From a virus: a stretch of DNA of 36,462 nt. The stretch lies in the IMG/VR virus record IMGVR_UViG_3300019768_000012, positions 1 through 36,462 of that record. One strand, given 5' to 3'. The notes beneath the pieces are model-generated. The model did no database searches, was not told where the DNA came from, and worked only from the letters and a program-made list of their open reading frames with translations. Of this stretch, positions 24,276 to 31,537 are shown one piece after another; within the stretch, counting starts at the first letter, position 1, and every line of letters begins with the position of its first letter. The translations under genes were made by a program, and so were the position numbers.

Positions 24276-24306
24276 AAAAAAACGCCACTACATTTAAGTA
24301 ATGGCG
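24276..24306 (-). terminator. terminator upstream of the scaffold gene
   Basis: On the minus strand, CGCCATTAC, 6-base loop, GTAGTGGCG (nine pairs), then T7. A further small hairpin (ATCCC/GGGAT, 24256-24271) follows in the scaffold leader. No clear promoter is seen between here and the scaffold start. Confidence 0.8.
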
Positions 24307-24331
24307 CTCAATGGCACTCGTTATAATATTG

Positions 24332-24619
24332 TTACCATGTATTTAACGCATTGTTAATTTTACATCTTAATTCTATTTCGTCATTTTTCATGTATCTTAA
24401 ATCGCTTTCTAGTTCTTTAAACATAGGCGATTTGTATCTTTCTATAGTTTCTTCAAGTTGTTTTATAATTTCTTTAAATTCTAACTCTTTATCAATCCTA
24501 GAGTTGTAAGCTGAAACTACATATTCTAATGCATCTTCAACTACAGTATGTTCGCTCTGAAACATTCCTCTTTCTTCATCATAAACAACGTGAATACCAT
24601 CTATAACCTCATATTTCAT
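24332..24619 (-). CDS. hypothetical protein, coiled coil
   Basis: 95 residues. A short beta start (YEVIDGIHVVYDEE) is followed by a Glu/Lys-rich coiled coil (about residues 40-75). AAGGAGGTACAG precedes the ATG. It shares a promoter with the Com-like gene and ends before a strong terminator, so the pair forms a separate small unit inside the late genes. Confidence 0.6.
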   Translation of the reverse strand: MKYEVIDGIHVVYDEERGMFQSEHTVVEDALEYVVSAYNSRIDKELEFKEIIKQLEETIERYKSPMFKELESDLRYMKNDEIELRCKINNALNTW

Positions 24620-24638
24620 CTGTACCTCCTTAGGGTAT

Positions 24639-24812
24639 CTAAAACTTATTGTTAGCCTTACATCTTGGACATTTTATTTCTATGTCAATAGGTTGTCCTT
24701 TTTCATCATATGCTATGCTAACGTTTTTTAACTTGATATCAGTAGCAACATGTGAGTTTCCTATCTTTCCCAGCAACTTGTTGCAGGAACACCGTAACTC
24801 TTTAATGGTCAT
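24639..24812 (-). CDS. Com-like zinc-binding translational regulator
   Basis: 57 residues, ATG at 24812 after GGAGGTG. IKELRCSCNKLLGKIG at the start and IEIKCPRCKANN at the end are the paired-Cys signatures of the Mu Com family, small zinc proteins that bind mRNA to turn on translation (Com opens the mom ribosome binding site). No mom gene is visible here. Its own promoter carries the shared palindrome. Confidence 0.75.
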   Translation of the reverse strand: MTIKELRCSCNKLLGKIGNSHVATDIKLKNVSIAYDEKGQPIDIEIKCPRCKANNKF

Positions 24813-24826
24813 CACCTCCTAACTAC

Positions 24827-24865
24827 ATTATACTGCTTTTAATCAATAGGTGCAAATTATTTTGC
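24827..24865 (-). promoter_or_regulatory. promoter with palindromic site 3
   Basis: On the minus strand, TTGCAC (24850-24855), 17 bp, TATAAT (24827-24832). The palindrome copy GCAAATTATTTTGC (24852-24865, one mismatch) overlaps the -35 box. It drives the Com-like and 24332 genes. Confidence 0.7.
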
Positions 24866-24870
24866 ATCTG

Positions 24871-25110
24871 TTAGTTTTTAACCTCACCAGTTTCAAACCA
24901 AATACACAGGTAAGGTGCAAATTTAGAGTCATTCTTTTGGTTAGGTAAAGATATATATTCCGTCTTAACTCTTTTTACAGTAGCATTAGGATATTTGTTT
25001 TTAATATCATCCCTAGCTTTCTGATAAGGGTTAATCCTATTAAACTCAATAACATCTCCGTCATCACCTACAAACTCGTACATTTCTTTTATTCGTTCTG
25101 TATATCTCAC
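24871..25110 (-). CDS. hypothetical protein
   Basis: 79 residues, GTG start at 25110 after GGAGGTGTGCG; the first internal ATG would remove the conserved-looking start RYTERIKEMYEFVGDDG. Alpha-beta pattern with a final strand YLCIWFETGEV. No family recognised. Confidence 0.55.
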   Translation of the reverse strand: MRYTERIKEMYEFVGDDGDVIEFNRINPYQKARDDIKNKYPNATVKRVKTEYISLPNQKNDSKFAPYLCIWFETGEVKN

Positions 25111-25120
25111 CGCACACCTC

Positions 25121-25306
25121 CTAAACTTGTGTTCTAATTACTTCTGCTACTTTTAAAGGATTTGTCAAGTCTCCACCACAATACATTGAACATTTTGGAT
25201 TTACACATACTAACGTTTGTACAGCTTCAACCACATCTGTGCCCACTTCTGATTCCATTTTACAATTTGATACGTTTAAATCACTATTGCATTGTTTGCA
25301 TTTCAT
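25121..25306 (-). CDS. small zinc-ribbon protein
   Basis: 61 residues. CKQC at residues 3-6 and CVNPKCSMYC further on give a four-Cys zinc ribbon. GGAGGTCAAA precedes the ATG at 25306, and the gene overlaps the portal's last codons by 23 bases. Function unknown. Confidence 0.6.
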   Translation of the reverse strand: MKCKQCNSDLNVSNCKMESEVGTDVVEAVQTLVCVNPKCSMYCGGDLTNPLKVAEVIRTQV

Positions 25307-26990
25307 TTTGACCTCCTAATAACGCTCTAACAGCTTCTTTTAAATCATCGCCCTCTAGCCCTTGCATTTGTTGTTGTGCTTCTGGCGGTTGAGATTGGAT
25401 GAATAAATCAATAAACTGGTTAAGTAGTTCGGCATCTTCATTCTCTTGAATCAATCCTTCTAAATCTTTAATTAGATCACTAGGAATACGTTTAAAGATA
25501 TCGTTAGGATTTTTAATCAACCCTCTATCCCAGAAGTCCATTAAGAATTGAGTGCTTGTTACTTCAGACCATTGTGTTGATGCACCTACATCAATTCTAG
25601 TAGTAAAGTTTACATCTGCATAATCTGTACCCGTAAACTCTATTACTTCGCCTTCTTCATCTTTCATCTTTCTAGTAATGTTATACTTAGTCTTATAGAA
25701 ATCTTCCCAAATTAACGCCACTTGCTCTAAATAATCGTATAATCTACGCTTGTATGACTCATTAGGAATATTAGCTTGTTTAATTTGAGTTAATAAAGCT
25801 GCTGCATTCTCCGGCCTAGCTTCTCCTTTTATGTTCTGGTTAACTCCTGCTAAATCTTGGGTTCTCGTAATTCCCTCTTCTACTGATTTATCAACATCAA
25901 TAGTCATAGCTGTAGGCTGTACATATGTCATAGCGTCACCAATTCTAGTTTGTGGTGAAGCGTTTACAGGGTTTACACTACCAATAGCATTACTAAATGA
26001 TCCTAACATATTCTTATTGTATAATACTTTAGGTATAGCCAACATTAAAGCATGTTTGTGTCTTGCTGCTTGTTGTAAGTTAACTACACGTTGATTCTCT
26101 AGGTATCGAGTCATTTCAGCTTCACCATAGATAAATCTTTTTCTAGGCTTATATGTGAATACTGCAATAGGGTATCTAGTTAATTCAGTATCTTTCCAAT
26201 CTTCAATAATAATTGTTTTAGTAGTCATAGAAGAATGAATAACACCATCAATCTTTTTAAAGTTTACCACTAAAGTAGCTAAATCATCTTTATCATTAGT
26301 GCTGTCTTGTTCTGTATCTGTTTTCTCAAAAGCTGCGTAAGTACGTTCTTCTTCGTCAGATGTGATCATTCTTATTTCATCTTCTGATACACCTTTTTGC
26401 TTTGCTAGTTCTTTTAATTCAGTTACAGTCATTCTAATAGTTAACTTGTTCCAAGGTTGTTTCTGTACATCTACTTCAGCAGGATTAGCGACATATAAAT
26501 CAACCATATCAACTAATTGACCGTTAATATCTCCAATAGATACAAAACTATTACCGCTTTTAATTGAATCATCCCAGTACCAGTAACTTACTCCAATACC
26601 TTGAATAGCACCATCTAATACAACTTGCTCGTTCTTAGCGTCCATTTTTAACCGTTCCCAGTTCTTTTTATCAGCTAAGTTAAATGCTTTTACTGCTTCT
26701 TGAATTTCTTCGTTATCCTCGTCCATATCATCTACTGCACGTTGAATAGTTAACTCATTCGCTAATATAGATGCAACCTTAACATCTGTTGTCTGTCCGA
26801 TAAAGTTGTACGTAGTTCTTCTAAGGTTCTTAGCTTCGATACCTTTCCACTGGTCACCGATGTACTGTTCTTCGTTTATACGTGGTATTTCGTACAGTGA
26901 GTTAGCAGTTTTAAAGTTACGTGCATCTTGTAAGAACTTCCATTCCTTTACTGGATCTACTTTCTTTTTTTCATCTTTGTAGTCTTGCAC
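25284..26990 (-). CDS. portal protein
   Basis: 568 residues, GTG start at 26990 after AAGGGGGTGACTTCTA. Length and order (after large terminase, before scaffold and capsid) fit the portal. The segment YIGDQWKGIEAKNLRRTTYN, the stem-like charged middle, DLAGVNQNIKGEARPENAAALL before the clip region and a Gln/Glu-rich C-terminus are typical of Gram-positive podovirus portals. The portal forms the dodecameric DNA gate. Confidence 0.8.
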   Translation of the reverse strand: MQDYKDEKKKVDPVKEWKFLQDARNFKTANSLYEIPRINEEQYIGDQWKGIEAKNLRRTTYNFIGQTTDVKVASILANELTIQRAVDDMDEDNEEIQEAVKAFNLADKKNWERLKMDAKNEQVVLDGAIQGIGVSYWYWDDSIKSGNSFVSIGDINGQLVDMVDLYVANPAEVDVQKQPWNKLTIRMTVTELKELAKQKGVSEDEIRMITSDEEERTYAAFEKTDTEQDSTNDKDDLATLVVNFKKIDGVIHSSMTTKTIIIEDWKDTELTRYPIAVFTYKPRKRFIYGEAEMTRYLENQRVVNLQQAARHKHALMLAIPKVLYNKNMLGSFSNAIGSVNPVNASPQTRIGDAMTYVQPTAMTIDVDKSVEEGITRTQDLAGVNQNIKGEARPENAAALLTQIKQANIPNESYKRRLYDYLEQVALIWEDFYKTKYNITRKMKDEEGEVIEFTGTDYADVNFTTRIDVGASTQWSEVTSTQFLMDFWDRGLIKNPNDIFKRIPSDLIKDLEGLIQENEDAELLNQFIDLFIQSQPPEAQQQMQGLEGDDLKEAVRALLGGQNEMQTMQ

Positions 26991-27172
26991 TAGAAGTCAC
27001 CCCCTTGTTCCATCTCTTCTTGGATTTGTTCAGCTAATTTAATTGATGTTTCTTTATCCATTACTTTGTGATAGTTAATAGATATAATACCTTTACCTAT
27101 CGAATAACCGATAAATGTACCTAATCCAACTAAACATAATACATTAATTGCTAATATTGCGTATAATAACAT
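26990..27172 (-). CDS. 60-residue single-span membrane protein
   Basis: One N-terminal span (about residues 3-27, LLYAILAINVLCLVGLGTF) and a charged, probably cytoplasmic helix. It sits between terminase and portal genes with AAGGAGGTATC before the ATG. Membrane proteins here are unusual; role unknown. Confidence 0.6.
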   Translation of the reverse strand: MLLYAILAINVLCLVGLGTFIGYSIGKGIISINYHKVMDKETSIKLAEQIQEEMEQGGDF

Positions 27173-27181
27173 GATACCTCC

Positions 27182-28678
27182 TTAATATAAATCTCCACAC
27201 ATTGTATTGTTATCTTCTACTGGTTTGTTAAAGAATAAATCTTCAGTCTTTGCATTTGGTATACTCTTAATAGGTACAGCGTTATGAACAGAACAAAAGT
27301 ATCTTAATGCATCTGGACTATGAGTTAAGTCATGGTAATTTGATACAGTTGCATCTATTTCACTTGATAGCGTTGCGTATCTATTAGGGTTATTCTTGTC
27401 TGTAAGCACTTCTTTTATAGTTCTTATAAGTTCTGTACAATTACTAAATATTTTTAATCTAGTATCTTTCTTTATAGTTCCGTCCTCTTGCATACGGTCA
27501 AATACTTTTAACCATTCTTTCATAGCCAAACAACCTATATCTCTTTTATTGTTAGTTTCAGATAGATTCCAACCAGCTTTATTAAATAGATCCCAAGTAG
27601 TCTCACCGTTAGACTGTTGCCTCTTCATCAAATCGGGTGGACCGTAGTTAAGTTGCAAGTTATCACCATTAGTCATATCTAACATTCTTTTAGCTGCTTT
27701 ACTTATTATTAGATTCTTTTCGCATGTTTCTCTAGTTACATAAGCATTACCTTGAAAATCTAAAGCTATTCTGTAACCAGCCAACATATCAAGTCCATAA
27801 TCTATAGTAGTGTATAAATACCAACTTTCTGGAATAATAAAAGGTTCTATTACATGTATTTCATCGTCAAACTCTTTAAAGAATGCACCACTAGGTCTAA
27901 TAAATCTAGCTTCACCTAGTTGTTTATACTTATTAGGATCACTTGTCTTATACACTTCTATTGCTGCTCTTTGTTGAGATGTTAAATGAGGGTTGTCAAA
28001 GTGTGTTGATAGTATAACTAATATCTTAATTGTACTTACCTTTAATTTCCCGTCTATTTCATATTCTGTATTGATATTCTTTTCAAACACTTTAGGTCTA
28101 GGTTTACCATTCTTTTCTCTCTTAGGGAAATACTCCAGCACTCTGTCTGGTGTGGTCTGTATAAGTTCTTTATTAACAAAACACGACTCGTTCACTGGAT
28201 TTAAAAGTATATCTAAACGTCTATCATCTTCAACCTTACCTCTTAATTGTTGTACAAGTGCAAGGAAATCATCAAACGTCATCCATTCGCCCTCTTCAAC
28301 AACTATTTTAGTTACCTGGTCAATGTTCTTAACATCTTTCTTCTGCTGATTTGTTTTATATCCTCTAAATAATACCGAGTTACCGTTTATATTATTGGTT
28401 ATCTTTGTAGAAGAGGTTGTAATATTGTAAGCTGGTGTATGTTCGAACTGTTCTATCTTATCTACCAACCCTGCATAGTAACCATCTGAACCACCTTTGT
28501 CTAAATCTTGTATGATTAATAGCTTATAGTTTTCTTTACTTGCTAGATTAGCAGCTTCTTCTATTTGGCTATTGTATGATTTGCCACTATAACGACCACC
28601 AACTTCTATTACTGCATCATAATTAGCACCGAATACATAGTCAAAATATAATGGGGTTACTTTGATTTCTTTTTCCAT
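27182..28678 (-). CDS. terL: terminase large subunit
   Basis: 498 residues. ATPase with Walker A GGRYSGKS (27-34) and Walker B VTKIVVEEGEWM near residue 125. The C-terminal RNase H-like nuclease starts with TTIDYGLDMLAG (first Asp near residue 290) and has a late DATVSNYHDLTHSPDALRYF block. It packages DNA through the portal, cutting with the nuclease domain. AAGGTGATTAG precedes the ATG. Confidence 0.93.
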   Translation of the reverse strand: MEKEIKVTPLYFDYVFGANYDAVIEVGGRYSGKSYNSQIEEAANLASKENYKLLIIQDLDKGGSDGYYAGLVDKIEQFEHTPAYNITTSSTKITNNINGNSVLFRGYKTNQQKKDVKNIDQVTKIVVEEGEWMTFDDFLALVQQLRGKVEDDRRLDILLNPVNESCFVNKELIQTTPDRVLEYFPKREKNGKPRPKVFEKNINTEYEIDGKLKVSTIKILVILSTHFDNPHLTSQQRAAIEVYKTSDPNKYKQLGEARFIRPSGAFFKEFDDEIHVIEPFIIPESWYLYTTIDYGLDMLAGYRIALDFQGNAYVTRETCEKNLIISKAAKRMLDMTNGDNLQLNYGPPDLMKRQQSNGETTWDLFNKAGWNLSETNNKRDIGCLAMKEWLKVFDRMQEDGTIKKDTRLKIFSNCTELIRTIKEVLTDKNNPNRYATLSSEIDATVSNYHDLTHSPDALRYFCSVHNAVPIKSIPNAKTEDLFFNKPVEDNNTMCGDLY

Positions 28679-28731
28679 CTAATCACCTTGTCTCTCGCCT
28701 GTGGGCGTATGGCACTAAACCATTGCAATTG

Positions 28732-29154
28732 CTACTTTGTTATTTTTATAATTGGCATCTTAATTTCACCAGAATGTTCAGTCTCTGTCTTATCTCTCCA
28801 TTTATCTGGTTGTCTATTCTTCAACCAAAATATAGCTGCTGTTGTATCGGGTGCGTAATGCTTTGTGTATTCAACACTATCCGTTATTTGTCCTTCGTGT
28901 GTAGCAAATTTAGTATCAGAGTGACTATAACCAATAGCTTTTTCGTATAATGATCTTTCAACCTCTTCATCAGCTTTTATCTTCCATTCTTTTAAGGACT
29001 CAAAAAACTGTGGGTGTGCTATCTTCCAATTATTAATAGTTTGTTCTGTAACACCTATCACATCAGCCATCTGTGCATCTGTAAAACCCTTAGCAGCTAA
29101 TTTTAATAGTATGTCTTTCATATCTTCAAATTTACTTGGTCTTCCTCCTGCCAT
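28732..29154 (-). CDS. terS: terminase small subunit
   Basis: 140 residues from the ATG at 29154 (MAGGRPSKFEDM), placed by GGAGGTGAGAGTT. AAKGFTDAQMADVIGVTEQTINNWK is a helix-turn-helix for recognising the packaging site; the rest is an oligomerising helical part and a tail (IFWLKNRQPDKWRDK) typical of phage terminase small subunits. It lies directly upstream of terL. Confidence 0.88.
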   Translation of the reverse strand: MAGGRPSKFEDMKDILLKLAAKGFTDAQMADVIGVTEQTINNWKIAHPQFFESLKEWKIKADEEVERSLYEKAIGYSHSDTKFATHEGQITDSVEYTKHYAPDTTAAIFWLKNRQPDKWRDKTETEHSGEIKMPIIKITK

Positions 29155-29166
29155 AACTCTCACCTC

Positions 29167-29340
29167 CTATTCTAGTAAAATCCTAACTTTTTCTTGCTTA
29201 TTACATTCATCACATTCTATTACTATATATTCTTCACCGTCGGCTACAAAGCAATTAAAGTCTTGTTCCCACAAGCAAGTAATCACATTTCCTTCTACTT
29301 CTACCTTGTTACCGCAACTACATTCAATTGTTAGTTTCAT
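29167..29340 (-). CDS. small zinc-ribbon protein, relative of 8794-8958
   Basis: 57 residues, ATG at 29340 after GAGAGGTAGAAGAAT. IECSCGNKVEV at residues 5-15 and IECDECNKQ at 41-49 repeat the CxC...CxxC pattern of the protein at 8794. It overlaps the previous gene by 17 bases. Function unknown. Confidence 0.6.
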   Translation of the reverse strand: MKLTIECSCGNKVEVEGNVITCLWEQDFNCFVADGEEYIVIECDECNKQEKVRILLE

Positions 29341-29485
29341 ATTCTTCTACCTCTCTTTGTTCTTGCATTGTATACATCCATTCTTGCATAAACACATCGA
29401 AGTCATCTGTATTAGTATCTATATATCCATGTTCTTTTAAATGCCACTTTACAGCATCAGCTATTTGTTCATCTGTCCATTTCAT
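29324..29485 (-). CDS. 53-residue acidic helical protein
   Basis: ATG at 29485, overlapping the stop of the 29482 gene; the ribosome binding site is weak (GTGG), so coupled translation is likely. MKWTDEQIADAVKWHLKEHG then DFDVFMQEWMYTMQEQ is all helix. No family recognised. Confidence 0.5.
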   Translation of the reverse strand: MKWTDEQIADAVKWHLKEHGYIDTNTDDFDVFMQEWMYTMQEQREVEEYETNN

Positions 29486-29688
29486 AATTCAACCACTATC
29501 TTCACATAAGGCGTTGACTCCATACATGCGCTTGTATCTTGAATGTAAACACCTTTATGCTCTTCATCCACCTCTAAGTTGTGTTCTAATAATTCTTCTT
29601 TTGTAATTACATATATTTCATCAAATGATCCATAGCGTTCTTCTAATTCAGCTTTAAGTTTATTATATTCTTTAATCTTACTAATCAT
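29482..29688 (-). CDS. hypothetical protein
   Basis: 68 residues from the ATG at 29688, after GGAGGTGGTAAGG; the GTG 9 bases upstream is inside the ribosome binding site. A helical start (SKIKEYNKLKAELEERYG) is followed by strands (EIYVITKEEL, GVYIQDT). First gene after palindromic site 4, leading into the terminase genes. Confidence 0.6.
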   Translation of the reverse strand: MISKIKEYNKLKAELEERYGSFDEIYVITKEELLEHNLEVDEEHKGVYIQDTSACMESTPYVKIVVEL

Positions 29689-29707
29689 CCTTACCACCTC
29701 CTACTCT

Positions 29708-29734
29708 ATTATATCACACAGCAAAATATTTTGC
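29708..29734 (-). promoter_or_regulatory. extended -10 promoter with palindromic site 4
   Basis: On the minus strand, TGATATAAT gives a TATAAT -10 (29708-29713) with an extended TGN. The perfect palindrome GCAAAATATTTTGC (29721-29734) sits 7 bp upstream, where the -35 would be, and there is no good -35 sequence. The layout suits an activator, or a repressor site over the -35. Confidence 0.65.
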
Positions 29735-29752
29735 ATATTGTGTTTTGGACAT

Positions 29753-29787
29753 AAAAAAAGCTAACACCTATATATCATGTTAGCTTT
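29753..29787 (-). terminator. strong terminator of the short 29.8-kb transcript
   Basis: On the minus strand, AAAGCTAACA, loop, TGTTAGCTTT (ten pairs), then T7. It ends transcription from the promoter at 29911 just before palindromic site 4. Confidence 0.85.
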
Positions 29788-29832
29788 CGTTTCTTTTGCT
29801 CTTTGCGTTAATTCCGCAGCAGCGATCAATTA

Positions 29833-29883
29833 TTATTTAATATATTTTTTATATTTTTTATATGTCTTTTCGTTTACACCCAT
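29833..29883 (-). CDS. 16-residue micro-ORF in a short transcript
   Basis: MGVNEKTYKKYKKYIK, with AAAGGATGTGATG (close to the full anti-SD complement) nine bases before the ATG at 29883. Its transcript, from about 29904 to 29757, is only about 150 nt and has its own promoter and terminator. It may be a micro-protein, a regulatory RNA, or both. In the same frame after two TAA stops, another open run of about 22 codons follows. Confidence 0.35.
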   Translation of the reverse strand: MGVNEKTYKKYKKYIK

Positions 29884-29910
29884 ATAACATCACATCCTTT
29901 CTATAAAATT

Positions 29911-29953
29911 ATTATATCATACCAATTCAACATTACAACGCAAAATGTTTTGC
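29911..29953 (-). promoter_or_regulatory. extended -10 promoter with palindromic site 5
   Basis: On the minus strand, TATGATATAAT includes TGN-TATAAT (-10 at 29911-29916), with a weak TTGTAA 16 bp upstream. GCAAAATGTTTTGC lies at 29940-29953, 23 bp from the -10, the same spacing as at 8961. Confidence 0.65.
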
Positions 29954-29957
29954 ACTT

Positions 29958-29977
29958 AGAAGCCCGTTAGGACTCCT
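29958..29977 (-). other. hairpin after the 30002 gene, no T tail
   Basis: On the minus strand, AGGAGTCC-TAAC-GGGCTTCT, eight pairs with two G-T. It follows the methyltransferase-like stop but lacks a T run, so termination is doubtful; it may protect the mRNA 3' end. Confidence 0.4.
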
Positions 29978-30001
29978 CTATTTATTTAGTAAATACTATC
30001 T

Positions 30002-30703
30002 TTATACAACTTCTTCACTTATACTCACTATGTGTTCGCATAACTCTTTTGGTATCATAGAACGTTCTAAATTTCCTTTCTTTCCTTGAGTTCCAGTTTT
30101 ACTTCCTCTTGGTGCTGGTTGGTGATGACAATCTTTATTCCCATTAAAGCACATTGGTTTAAACTTAGGATTAGGATGATTAGTCCATATATCGGTTGGC
30201 TTCATAGATATATCACCATAACTACAATATGTAACAGTATTCCTGTACATTACTCCTCTCATTAAAGGACTTTTCCTTGCTCCACCTCTAGGATTTTCTA
30301 TAAAATATAATTTAGGTTTTAACTCCTGGATAAGCATTAATGTTTTTATTAACAATTGATCGTGAAACTTTGCCTTATCACTTTTTGCTATTAAAGTATT
30401 ACTATCTTTACGTTCTTTAAGAGTCTTTCCTATTCCATTATCCAAACTTTCTCTATGAGTGCTTATTGCTGCTATCGAATGAGTAGTACACAATATACTT
30501 GCCCATACTACATCTGGATATCCACCCAACCTTTTAATTATTTCTTTTGCAGTTACATCAGCTACACTTATAGTCCATTGTTTTAGATTCCATGGTGGCT
30601 TTGTAAAGTCCTCGTTCAACTCTATACTTAACACTTCGTGACCATTTCTTCTAAATGCATTACTTATACCTTGTGTACCGCTATATAATTCTAATACTTT
30701 CAT
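30002..30703 (-). CDS. C5-cytosine DNA methyltransferase-like protein
   Basis: 233 residues from the ATG at 30703 (AAAGGGTGGTTAGG upstream). MKVLELYSGTQGISNAFRR is a SAM-site start, SIELN is motif II, and WASILCTTHSIAA is a motif IV variant with Cys but no Pro-Cys pair. FIENPRGG is motif VI, and KPTDIWTN is a motif VIII-like block. The usual target-recognition domain is missing. It may methylate or otherwise modify phage DNA against host restriction, or have lost activity. It is similar in plan to the 9136 protein. Confidence 0.7.
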   Translation of the reverse strand: MKVLELYSGTQGISNAFRRNGHEVLSIELNEDFTKPPWNLKQWTISVADVTAKEIIKRLGGYPDVVWASILCTTHSIAAISTHRESLDNGIGKTLKERKDSNTLIAKSDKAKFHDQLLIKTLMLIQELKPKLYFIENPRGGARKSPLMRGVMYRNTVTYCSYGDISMKPTDIWTNHPNPKFKPMCFNGNKDCHHQPAPRGSKTGTQGKKGNLERSMIPKELCEHIVSISEEVV

Positions 30704-30723
30704 CCTAACCACCCTTTATAATA

Positions 30724-30758
30724 AATGACTTGACCTACTAGAGAGCCAAGTCATTATA
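30724..30758 (-). promoter_or_regulatory. promoter overlapped by a 9-bp-arm palindrome
   Basis: On the minus strand, a perfect TATAAT -10 (30753-30758) with a poor -35 (TTTTAA). AATGACTTG and CAAGTCATT, 14 bases apart (30724-30755), overlap the -10 and start region. Because the predicted start falls inside the palindrome, it is more likely an operator than an RNA hairpin. Confidence 0.5.
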
Positions 30759-30775
30759 GTATTGTTTATAATATG

Positions 30776-30976
30776 TTAAAATTCTTCTAGCACTCCTTTT
30801 ATCCTTACTAGGTATCTACCTTCTGAACATTCTTCTTGTGGTGTTCCGAAAAATATGCTTCTATTACAATCACAAGAGTAATTACCATCCACAAACATAT
30901 AGTAAGGATATTCTAGTTCTGTTTCACATTCTTTAATTTCTCCGGTAGATACTTTCTTTATTGAGTATTTTATAAT
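30776..30976 (-). CDS. hypothetical protein with non-standard start codon
   Basis: The frame has no ATG, GTG or TTG between an upstream stop (30980-30982) and an ATG in the middle of the protein. A GAGAGG ribosome binding site sits six bases before an ATT (30976) and nine before an ATA (30973). From ATA the product would start with KYSIKKVSTGEIKEC; the middle YYMFVDGNYSCDCNRSIFFG resembles small Cys-containing phage proteins. The start is either a rare ATT/ATA or a mutated ATG. Confidence 0.55.
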   Translation of the reverse strand: MIKYSIKKVSTGEIKECETELEYPYYMFVDGNYSCDCNRSIFFGTPQEECSEGRYLVRIKGVLEEF

Positions 30977-31021
30977 ATGTTACCTCTCTTTCTATAGATT
31001 AGATTTAAGATCACTTCCTTT

Positions 31022-31216
31022 CTAGCCATTATGACTAATTGACTTTGATAACCACATTACACATTCTTCTAGCTTTGTCATTGCTAATGCTTTTTCTCTT
31101 GAAGGTGGGCAATTTTTGTCGATATCATCCATTAAAAATGATGCTGAATTTTTGCAATCTTCAATTTTAATCTTTTGTTCTTCGTTAATGCTTTTATATT
31201 CTAATTCTTTTCTCAT
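31022..31216 (-). CDS. hypothetical protein, helical
   Basis: 64 residues. Two helices: ELEYKSINEEQKIKIEDCK and SREKALAMTKLEECVMWL. The CPPSREKALAMTKLEE pattern is like a common small phage protein family (DUF-type, Acb2/Tad1-unrelated as far as can be seen). AGGAGGATAAGAC precedes the ATG. Function unknown. Confidence 0.6.
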   Translation of the reverse strand: MRKELEYKSINEEQKIKIEDCKNSASFLMDDIDKNCPPSREKALAMTKLEECVMWLSKSISHNG

Positions 31217-31238
31217 GTCTTATCCTCCTATCTATAAA

Positions 31239-31484
31239 TTATTTTACATTTATTGGATTGCCTTTTCTATCACAAAATATCCACTCTATGTCCTGTGTTA
31301 CTAATGGCACATAATCTGTTTCACCTGTAATCATTTCTACTTTTACGCATAATCTTTTAGACCTATGCATGTATACTATTTCTTTTACCAACCTCATTTG
31401 ATTCTGCATATAGAAGCCTTGCACTACGCCTTTTATATAAACTTCATTATGACTACCTCTTGCTGGTTGTACTTTACCATCCAT
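31239..31484 (-). CDS. hypothetical protein, beta-rich
   Basis: 81 residues with alternating strands (EVYIKGVVQGFYMQ, LCVKVEMITGETDYVPL). ATG at 31484 after AGGAGTAATAAG. The leader TATAGATAGGAG is shared with the 31216 gene. No family recognised. Confidence 0.6.
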   Translation of the reverse strand: MDGKVQPARGSHNEVYIKGVVQGFYMQNQMRLVKEIVYMHRSKRLCVKVEMITGETDYVPLVTQDIEWIFCDRKGNPINVK

Positions 31485-31537
31485 CTTATTACTCCTATCT
31501 ATAATATATAGTGGTTATTTAGTTAACTTAACAAGTT

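Noticed and set aside
27993-28349. Plus-strand 118-codon ORF antisense to the large terminase
   Set aside because: Shadow of the terminase reading frame; no start signals.
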